DNA from: Candidatus Parvarchaeota archaeon
GTDB taxonomy: Archaea > Nanobdellota > Nanobdellia > Parvarchaeales > Parvarchaeaceae
Direction: 5' to 3'
Length of the DNA stretch: 12,018 nt
NCBI GenBank assembly: GCA_030044235.1
Contig: JASHWD010000055.1
Span: 1-12,018 of the forward strand
The notes beneath the pieces are model-generated. The model searched no databases. It worked only from the letters and a program-made list of their open reading frames with translations, and was not told the origin of the DNA. Shown here piece after piece: positions 5,647 to 11,281 of the stretch. Every line of letters begins with the position of its first letter. The first letter of the stretch is position 1. The translations under genes were made by a program, and so were the position numbers.

Positions 5647-6681
5647 ATGAATCTAAAGGGAGTGAATTACAACGTAGGAAACGAAACGGTGGACGATTGG
5701 AGACCAGATTATAATCCCAAAACGGTCAAGAGGGAACTTCAGATAATAAAAAACGACCTCCACTGTAATATTGTAGGCATAAGCGGTAGAAGCATAACAA
5801 GACTTGAGACTGCCGCAAGAGCGGCCTTGGACCAAGGTTTAATGGTATGGCTAATGCCGTATCTGTGGGGTAAAAACCCTAAAGCAACGTTAAATTATAC
5901 GGTAAAAGCCGCAAAAATGGCTCAAAGTCTACTGGAAAAATGGCCTGGCCAACTTATCTTCTCTGCAGGTGCCGAACTTACTATCTTTATGAGAGGGGTA
6001 GTGAAGGGAAACCGCCTAATGACTAGACTAAGGAACGCCTTTAGTATGGATCCAACTTTACGAAACCGATCTTTAAATGAATATTTGTACCGTGTAAGTA
6101 GCGAGGTTAGAAAAGTATTTCACGGGAAAATTTCATACAATTCTCTTATTTGGGAAAACGTTGATTGGAAAAGTTTTGATTATATAGGTATAGATCATTA
6201 CTGGTCTGAAAAGATCAAGGGCCGCTATTTGGATATGTTGAAACCACACCTTTCTTACGGTAAGCCGGTCATGATAACCGGGTTCGGCTTTCCTACTACG
6301 AATGCGCCGTTCGTAAGTGCCAGCTCGTGGCTGAAGAATATAAATACGCTCTCACAAGTCCTTCATCAGCTTCCTATAATGGGGCGGTTCATCAAAGCTA
6401 AGCTTAATAAAGTAAACGAGCGCGACGAAAGCTGCCAGGCGAGAAGATTAATAGACACCATTAAAATGCTTGATGGCGCAGGAGTTTATGGCGTGCTGAT
6501 AGACACATTTATCTTCCCGTTGTCTCCGTACAGTGATAATCCGAAATATGATGTAGATAGAGAAAGCGAAAGCTTGGTAAAATACTACGAAGGAGGAAGA
6601 CATGGAATCACTTATCCCGATATGACTTGGGAACCAAAGGAATCATTTAAAGCAGTAGCAGACTATTATTTAAACCATTAG
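5647..6681 (+). CDS. glycoside-hydrolase-like TIM-barrel protein, putative nucleophile missing
   Basis: The 344-residue protein resembles, from memory, a family common in Actinobacteria and often labelled abortive infection protein, which is really a glycosidase-type barrel. Shared landmarks are W-R-P-D-Y-N-P (18-24), R-E-L-Q-I-I-K-N-D-L-H-C (29-40), F-S-A-G-A-E110-L-T (105-112), V-F-H-G-K-I-S-Y, W-K-S-F-D-Y-I-G-I-D (174-183) and the C-terminal W-E-P-K-E-S-F-K-A-V-A-D-Y-Y. E110 fits the acid/base position at the end of strand 4. The strand that normally carries the nucleophile as I-T-E-F-G reads I-T-G212-F-G here (codon GGG, 6280-6282), so catalysis by a retaining mechanism is doubtful. No signal peptide is seen. 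I chose ATG 5647 because the frame can be extended only through the tRNA; a TTG at 5626 is an in-frame alternative. An AT-rich TATA-like tract (5616-5628) precedes it. Its role is unknown. Confidence 0.75.
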   Translation: MNLKGVNYNVGNETVDDWRPDYNPKTVKRELQIIKNDLHCNIVGISGRSITRLETAARAALDQGLMVWLMPYLWGKNPKATLNYTVKAAKMAQSLLEKWPGQLIFSAGAELTIFMRGVVKGNRLMTRLRNAFSMDPTLRNRSLNEYLYRVSSEVRKVFHGKISYNSLIWENVDWKSFDYIGIDHYWSEKIKGRYLDMLKPHLSYGKPVMITGFGFPTTNAPFVSASSWLKNINTLSQVLHQLPIMGRFIKAKLNKVNERDESCQARRLIDTIKMLDGAGVYGVLIDTFIFPLSPYSDNPKYDVDRESESLVKYYEGGRHGITYPDMTWEPKESFKAVADYYLNH

Positions 6682-6752
6682 TTAATCGCTGGAAAGCCCA
6701 TAATTTTTGATGAGTAAACAATGGAAAATAACCCGCTATAAAACTTTAAACA

Positions 6753-7106
6753 CTAGATATTGCTTAATTCAAAGGCAAGTAAACCGTACTTTTTAATGAG
6801 TTCTTTGTAATTAGGGAAGCTATAATACATATTTTCTAGTTCTTTTTGGGAGTTTAAGAATGGGTTTATTTGTCGTGGTGAATAAACTTCTAGTAGTTTT
6901 TTTATTGTTTTGAATTTTGTTATTTTATTTACTAAAACGGAGACCTTAGTATCACCGCACACAAGAGTTATGTTATCACCAGGTTCTATGCCAAGATATT
7001 TTGGTTCTCCCGCCCTTGTTTCAACGGTTTTTTCTCCGTTAACTATTGCGTCAAAAATGTTTCGGTCAGCCTCTCTGAATCTAAAGCATCTTCCGTTTAC
7101 ACTCAT
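6753..7106 (-). CDS. ASCH domain (PUA-like) protein
   Basis: This 117-residue single-domain protein fits the ASCH fold, a PUA-related beta barrel that binds RNA or nucleotides. Its features are I-F-D-A-I-V-N-G-E-K26-T-V-E29-T-R31 near the N terminus, the G-D-N-I-T-L strand (43-48), an alternating beta region V-S-V-L-V-N-K-I, and the C-terminal E-L-I-K-K-Y-G-L-L-A-F-E. The lysine, glutamate and arginine of G-E-K-T-V-E-T-R line the cleft of this fold. Some small ASCH proteins act as N4-acetylcytidine amidohydrolases and others are thought to be RNA-binding regulators. The sequence alone does not choose between these. It lies 55 bp downstream of the 7162-8259 gene on the same strand. A weak TATA-like AATTAATAATA 23-33 bp before its ATG may start it separately. 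Confidence 0.75.
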   Translation of the reverse strand: MSVNGRCFRFREADRNIFDAIVNGEKTVETRAGEPKYLGIEPGDNITLVCGDTKVSVLVNKITKFKTIKKLLEVYSPRQINPFLNSQKELENMYYSFPNYKELIKKYGLLAFELSNI

Positions 7107-7161
7107 AATTTATGATGTTACCATAGCCTATTATTAATTTCTTCACAAGTTAAAATAAATT

Positions 7162-8259
7162 TTATATTTTTAGGAGGGTAATCACTTCTATTCCGATCTC
7201 AATTAGTATAAGTGCTATTACTATTGCTTCTAGATTTGAGCTTGTATCTTCTTCCACTCTATCCTGAATGAAAGCTCGTAATTTTTCAACTATCTCTAGA
7301 TCTTGGGATAGCGAGGTGTTCCAATCCATAAGTCTGAAACTATCAGAAAGGGATGAGTATAATCTAGCAAGGTACCACTCCCCGAAACCGTATATTATAT
7401 TATTAGTGCTGCTTATAACGTCTTTAGTACTGTCATAAAAGTTACCCAGTTCCAAACTCAATTTTGTAAGGTGTCTCCTAGAAAAGAAACTCTTAAAAAA
7501 GCCGGTGTGCGTTATTCCAACGAATTCATTGCTAGCAGCCTTTACTATCTTGTCTATCTCATCATGATATATTCTCAATTCGAGAAGCTGGACGTTCGCT
7601 ATCTCTGCGGTTAGAAGCTCGTGTTCGTACTTTCTATTACTTGCAACCATAAACATCCCATCCCAGTCCACTATAGCAACATCCGTTTTGTAGTAAGAAA
7701 GTTGACGATGTAGTGTGCTTTCAACGTACTTATTGTCGAGGAGAGAGTAATTTTCTTCATCCAAGAGCAAACCAGCGATTAGCTTTTCATTCGGTTTTAG
7801 AATAGCGTCCTTGTCCCCTCTGACAAAGTATACTCGATAAGTCTCCATTAAATCACCGCTTTTTATAGTAGCGATTTTAGATAGGACCTTTTCTGTCTTT
7901 TCTCGTATATCTTTAACTAATCCTTTTATCTTTTCCTGAATTTCAGGGTCTGAGGTCAACTTATTGAACTTTGAGAGTTCTACTCTTTCTAAAGGAACCC
8001 TTATCCTAACCGAAAAGGCGCCGATTTCATATATAGAAACTTGGGGTCTAACTCTTATTTTCATTTGTGGCGTGACTATCTCTTGTTCCTTTAGATTGAA
8101 AATTGCGGGTATGTTAAATGAAGCTATCTCCTCTGGAACCGCCTTATCATGTTCGTGGGAAGAGAAGTCTACAGCATTGCTAAGTATTCCCTTTATCTTT
8201 GCCGATTCTAGCCTAGTACCTACATCGTAGATAAAAAGAAAAATAGCTTCGCCGTCCAT
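7162..8259 (-). CDS. conserved tail-anchored protein of unknown function (RMD1/DUF155-like)
   Basis: The 365-residue protein begins G-E-A-I-F-L-F-I-Y-D-V-G and has a largely alpha/beta soluble part. A helical region follows from about 110 (charged, possibly coiled coil, 105-135). A conserved-looking core reads L-S-Y-Y-K-T-D-V-A-I-V-D-W-D and then A-N-V-Q-L-L-E-L-R-I-Y. The end is one hydrophobic helix (about 343-363, A-I-V-I-A-L-I-L-I-E-I-G-I-E-V) with only a two-residue tail, so it is probably anchored by the C terminus facing the cytoplasm. I recall a bacterial/archaeal uncharacterised family with this core and tail, distantly like RMD1/DUF155 proteins. No catalytic motif is evident. TATA-like candidates lie at 8278-8287 and 8297-8306. 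The ASCH gene follows on the same strand. Confidence 0.6.
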   Translation of the reverse strand: MDGEAIFLFIYDVGTRLESAKIKGILSNAVDFSSHEHDKAVPEEIASFNIPAIFNLKEQEIVTPQMKIRVRPQVSIYEIGAFSVRIRVPLERVELSKFNKLTSDPEIQEKIKGLVKDIREKTEKVLSKIATIKSGDLMETYRVYFVRGDKDAILKPNEKLIAGLLLDEENYSLLDNKYVESTLHRQLSYYKTDVAIVDWDGMFMVASNRKYEHELLTAEIANVQLLELRIYHDEIDKIVKAASNEFVGITHTGFFKSFFSRRHLTKLSLELGNFYDSTKDVISSTNNIIYGFGEWYLARLYSSLSDSFRLMDWNTSLSQDLEIVEKLRAFIQDRVEEDTSSNLEAIVIALILIEIGIEVITLLKI

Positions 8260-8378
8260 ATCGATACTTAGTGGTATTTCTTTATTAAGATTCTTTTAAT
8301 ATAAAGTTATTACCTCACTTTGTGGCACAATCTTAAATAATTATAATCTATTAAAATCATGCTTGTATAAGATATTGA
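8260..8378. promoter_or_regulatory. divergent promoter region
   Basis: These 119 bases separate two divergent genes. For the minus gene there are TATA-like tracts at 8278-8287 (TTAATAAAGA on that strand) and 8297-8306 (CTTTATATTA). For the plus gene TTAAATAA lies at 8333-8340, centred near 24 bp before a tiny ORF at 8359 (ATG CTT GTA TAA) and 43 bp before the gene's ATG at 8379. Confidence 0.4.
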
Positions 8379-8792
8379 ATGCAGGCTAGAAAAACGCTTG
8401 AAGAACTTTTCGTAAATGATGCATGGAAAGGTTCTCTTACCAATCAGAACATAAAGCGCATCCTCGACGAATTTTATTTACAAGTTGGAGATAAGCGCGC
8501 AGAATTATTCGCCGAATCTCTAGAAGATTATAAAGCTAACGAAGGCCAATCTTACTTAAGCAACGTACAAAAAGGCATAAAAGACTATGCCTTTGTTCTC
8601 TTGACCTGTGGGATAGTTGGTCCGAGCGTAAGGAAAACTCTTAACCCGGGTTTTGTCGTTTATCTAAAAGCAAATCAGGTACTGTCGCATTTGGAAATAG
8701 CCGCAATGCGGAAAAATTATAATAGTGTAGATTACAAAGATGAGTTAGAAAACCTTTCGGATGCGTGGATTAAGCACGTCTTTGGGCATTAA
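8379..8792 (+). CDS. hypothetical protein, 137 residues
   Basis: I do not recognise this protein. It looks soluble and mainly helical, with charged segments at the ends and a more hydrophobic centre (A-F-V-L-L-T-C-G-I-V-G-P-S-V, about 72-85). There is no signal peptide, zinc motif or nucleotide-binding loop. A second ATG-containing mini-frame starts 20 bp upstream, so the mRNA probably has a short leader. The codon usage (AGA, ATA, AAA-rich) resembles the neighbours and gives no hint of recent transfer. It converges on the next gene, with only 5 bp between the stop codons, so neither has room for a dedicated terminator. Confidence 0.65.
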   Translation: MQARKTLEELFVNDAWKGSLTNQNIKRILDEFYLQVGDKRAELFAESLEDYKANEGQSYLSNVQKGIKDYAFVLLTCGIVGPSVRKTLNPGFVVYLKANQVLSHLEIAAMRKNYNSVDYKDELENLSDAWIKHVFGH

Positions 8793-8797
8793 TTCAT

Positions 8798-9403
8798 TTA
8801 AGCTTTATTTCTTTTCTGCAATAATTTATTAGACTGGTAAAAACTTTCTACGCTAGACGTTTCCCACCACCCTTCTAGTTCTGGCTGTTCTATGAGCTCC
8901 GGTTTGTGGAATGGCACTTTTCCAGGGGATAATGTAATGCTGAGGGGATGTACTCCTACTTTGTCTCTGATTTGTATAAGTTTATCTCCTCTAAACCATG
9001 TACCTAATCTTATCAATGACCTACGTATTGCTATGTCCTGCAAGTGCGTCCTATTTGTTTCCTGAACCGAATAGTCCAAGCCGCAATTTACATTTGAAGG
9101 AGAATCATCGTATACTTCACAAGCTTCTGAGACCAATTGTTTAAGGATATTACTATTTTTCTTTAGGAATTCAAAATAAGAGTCTTCATAAAGTGCGTAA
9201 GCGCCGGATTCTCCGACATAAACATCTTTAATTTTCCATACAACACGCCAGTTCCCTGCCCCATATTTTTCGTCACACTCTTTCCGTTTGTCATTTCTTT
9301 TAGAGCCCAAGTATCCAGTTCTACCAACGGTTTCCCATTCAGATAAGGTTTTTTCTACGCCGAAAAGCCTGTGTTCCTCTCTTTTAAGATCTAATTGTTC
9401 CAT
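8798..9403 (-). CDS. unknown protein with tryptophan-rich C-terminal motif
   Basis: This 201-residue protein is probably soluble. It has a basic N-terminal half (S-K-R-N-D-K-R-K-E) with a K-Y-G-A-G-N-W-R-V-V-W motif. The middle holds D-D-S-P-S-N-V-N-C-G-L-D-Y-S. The highly structured C-terminal part contains H-L-Q-D-I-A-I-R-R-S-L-I-R-L-G-T-W-F, L-S-P-G-K-V-P-F-H and G-W-W-E-T-S-S-V-E-S-F-Y-Q-S-N-K. Such dense runs of W, G, H and R residues suggest a genuinely conserved family, which I cannot name. It is downstream of the methyltransferase gene on the same strand (62 bp gap) but has its own good TATA box. A nucleic-acid or nucleotide role is only a guess. Confidence 0.65.
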   Translation of the reverse strand: MEQLDLKREEHRLFGVEKTLSEWETVGRTGYLGSKRNDKRKECDEKYGAGNWRVVWKIKDVYVGESGAYALYEDSYFEFLKKNSNILKQLVSEACEVYDDSPSNVNCGLDYSVQETNRTHLQDIAIRRSLIRLGTWFRGDKLIQIRDKVGVHPLSITLSPGKVPFHKPELIEQPELEGWWETSSVESFYQSNKLLQKRNKA

Positions 9404-9422
9404 ACGTTTAGCTTTTTGTTAT

Positions 9423-9430
9423 AATTTATA
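9423..9430 (-). promoter_or_regulatory. TATA box for the 8798-9403 gene
   Basis: On the minus strand TATAAATT lies 20-27 bp before the ATG at 9403, in a 62 bp gap after the methyltransferase stop codon. This argues for separate, leaderless transcription. Confidence 0.5.
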
Positions 9431-9465
9431 TGCTTTATGTATTTCTAATTTTATCTATCCCAGCG

Positions 9466-10161
9466 TTATCTCTTTGCAGTCCCATAAATTATAGTAGCAA
9501 ATTCCGTGTTAGCTTCGTTCTTTTTGTACGCTAATTTTATGTCTCTAAACCCTGCTTTTTTGAATATATTTTTGAAAATAGTTATGGATATCGGTACGGT
9601 ACCGTCAAATTGTGGAACTTCTTCAGCTATATTGGTCCTCCTGTCCAACCAGTTTATGAACACAGCAGTTCCATCCTTCTTCAAGCACGCATACATGTTC
9701 TTAACAGCAATCAGAAGTTCAGATTCGGTGTTAACACAACCTATACAGCCAATTTCTGTTACACAATCATATAAATTTTCCTCAAATGGAAGAGGTTTTA
9801 GTATATTTGCAACTTTCAATTCTCCTATCTTTTTAAAGCATTCATTTACTAAGCTTTTGTCTTTTTCTTTTAGAATACGGGTTAGCAGATAATTCGCAAG
9901 TTTGAAATATATCTCTGGCTTTTTGCTTTTTAACAAAAGATTTTTAAGATACTCTATATTCTCAGGTAAAATATCAAAACCGTCTATACTCGTTGCTTTT
10001 TGCATAAACATCGCCCAGTAGAGCAGCGAAGGTCCAGATCCGCAGTCTAATACTTTTCCTTTTACATTATTAAATAATAATTTACCAACAAAAGTGGTTT
10101 CTGGTGTGATTGAACCGTACTCTTCTCGTACATATCTTTTGATATAGCTCTTAACACTCAT
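9466..10161 (-). CDS. class I SAM-dependent methyltransferase (NNMT/TEMT-like)
   Basis: The 231-residue Rossmann-fold methyltransferase has motif I V-L-D-C-G-S-G-P-S (37-45) and an acidic residue at the end of strand 2 (G-F-D63). The post-motif strand is L-Y-D-C-V-T-E-I-G-C-I-G-C-V (130-143), and a late strand/helix segment reads F-K-K-A-G-F-R-D-I. The G-S-G-P loop and long helical insertion around 75-118 recall the nicotinamide/phenylethanolamine/thioether N-methyltransferase group, which act on small amines or thioethers. The substrate is not determined. Its start lies 20 bp after the deaminase stop codon, with no TATA box between, so the two are probably one transcript. An operon with a nucleobase-type deaminase hints at a small-molecule substrate. 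Confidence 0.85.
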   Translation of the reverse strand: MSVKSYIKRYVREEYGSITPETTFVGKLLFNNVKGKVLDCGSGPSLLYWAMFMQKATSIDGFDILPENIEYLKNLLLKSKKPEIYFKLANYLLTRILKEKDKSLVNECFKKIGELKVANILKPLPFEENLYDCVTEIGCIGCVNTESELLIAVKNMYACLKKDGTAVFINWLDRRTNIAEEVPQFDGTVPISITIFKNIFKKAGFRDIKLAYKKNEANTEFATIIYGTAKR

Positions 10162-10181
10162 AAAAATCTGTAGAGTAATAC

Positions 10182-10739
10182 TTATTGTATCTTTTTTGAC
10201 TCATAACTCTGCTTTGTCGTCTCAGCAGTCATCGCATCCAGTTTTATTTCTGTTATGCCAATAGTCTTTAGAAAATATACGCAGCTTTCACATGCCCAGT
10301 AGTGTCCCGCTAAGTATAACGTAGCGCCATTGAGCTTTTCAAGTTCCTCTTTAGAAAAAGCAGAAAGTATTTCTTCTACCGAAACTTGTAAATGGCTTGC
10401 GAACTTTCTTGTCTCTTTAGGGTCTCTTCCTTCCTTTATGTTAAGACAAGCCATTCTTTCAGCGTGCAAAGGGGCGCAGAGCTCATAACCCGTTCCCGTC
10501 TTAACGTTTGACCTTGGGCACATAGTAAGAGTCTGGCCATATTCGCATCCGGCCGGCGCGCAGGAATTGCATCCGATTGATAGTATCCTGTACTTGTTTA
10601 ATGAAGGTTCATAGCGAACTATTGCAGCTGCCGTACGCGTTTTTAGACAGTTAGAGTTGGCTAGATAATCACGTACGCACTTTTTTATGTTCTCTTCTGT
10701 ATCAACTAGAAGGTTTTGCAGGTCGGATTGGGATGTCAT
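10182..10739 (-). CDS. cytidine/deoxycytidylate deaminase-fold zinc enzyme
   Basis: The 185-residue protein belongs to the zinc-dependent CDA superfamily. The first zinc ligand and proton shuttle are H92-A-E94 in C-A-P-L-H-A-E-R-M-A. The other ligands are C150 and C153 in H-Y-W-A-C-E-S-C; the usual proline of the P-C-x2-C motif is replaced by alanine. The preceding C-P-R-S-N-V-K-T-G-T-G-Y-E-L-C resembles dCMP deaminases, which have a similar C-P-R and glycine stretch before the H-A-E. Additional cysteines at 57, 60, 65, 74 and 88 could bind a second, structural metal. The likely reaction is hydrolytic deamination of a cytosine or related nucleotide, substrate unproven. It is the promoter-proximal gene of a pair with the methyltransferase; a TATA box precedes it. 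Confidence 0.82.
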   Translation of the reverse strand: MTSQSDLQNLLVDTEENIKKCVRDYLANSNCLKTRTAAAIVRYEPSLNKYRILSIGCNSCAPAGCEYGQTLTMCPRSNVKTGTGYELCAPLHAERMACLNIKEGRDPKETRKFASHLQVSVEEILSAFSKEELEKLNGATLYLAGHYWACESCVYFLKTIGITEIKLDAMTAETTKQSYESKKIQ

Positions 10740-10760
10740 CCAATAATATGAATCTGATCG

Positions 10761-10770
10761 ACTTATATAC
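10761..10770 (-). promoter_or_regulatory. TATA box for the deaminase gene
   Basis: On the minus strand GTATATAAGT lies 22-31 bp before the ATG at 10739, at leaderless spacing. Confidence 0.55.
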
Positions 10771-10820
10771 TTATTCTTCTAGTCGTAAAATCTCTAATTA
10801 ATCCTATTTTTAGGAGACTA

Positions 10821-10829
10821 TTTATTAAG
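10821..10829 (+). promoter_or_regulatory. TATA-like box for the 10857 gene
   Basis: TTTATTAAG is centred about 32 bp before the ATG at 10857. It is the best plus-strand candidate in the 117 bp divergent gap and probably also serves the aldehyde dehydrogenase gene. Confidence 0.4.
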
Positions 10830-10856
10830 TGAGCACAATTCTTATTTAGTAATCTT

Positions 10857-11273
10857 ATGCGACAAGATGACAGGAATGATACAACTGACAACCAAAGACA
10901 AACCTACTATCATAGGTTCTGGTTTTTCCCTTTTAGGCTCGTCTTCTTTTTTGTAATAATCTTTGTTTTTCTCGCTATCGTTAGCGGCATAGCTGGTTAT
11001 TACAACGTCAGCGTTGCACTATTCGTCGGAATAAGTTGGATATTCTGGGTGTTTGTGCTTCTTTTTGTTCTTTTCCTAGTTTTGCGTGTCTTTTTTGGAG
11101 GTTTTTGGTATGGCGGTTATTCCGAAATAGCTCATGTGAATGACCACGGCAATGCATTTCATCACCCAGATTGGGAGAGAATGGCGCTGAACAGGGCCAA
11201 AATGCGTCTTGCAGCGGGCGAAATATCAGAAAAAGAATATAAGAACATAGTAAAACTGATAAAAAGCAAGTAG
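10857..11273 (+). CDS. two-helix membrane protein with SHOCT-like C-terminal domain
   Basis: The 138-residue protein has a polar N terminus (1-20) and two phenylalanine-rich membrane helices at about 24-47 and 51-79. A glycine/aromatic stretch F-F-G-G-F-W-Y-G-G-Y follows. From about 107 the segment A-K-M-R-L-A-A-G-E-I-S-E-K-E-Y-K-N-I matches the short amphipathic SHOCT pattern (R-L-x-x-G-E-I-x-x-x-E-Y), a small domain often found at the C-terminal end of membrane proteins with unknown partners. A histidine-rich linker (H93, H97, H102, H103) joins the two parts. The aldehyde dehydrogenase begins 8 bp after its stop codon, so the two are probably co-transcribed. Its function is unknown. Confidence 0.75.
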   Translation: MRQDDRNDTTDNQRQTYYHRFWFFPFRLVFFFVIIFVFLAIVSGIAGYYNVSVALFVGISWIFWVFVLLFVLFLVLRVFFGGFWYGGYSEIAHVNDHGNAFHHPDWERMALNRAKMRLAAGEISEKEYKNIVKLIKSK

Positions 11274-11281
11274 GTCTAGTT

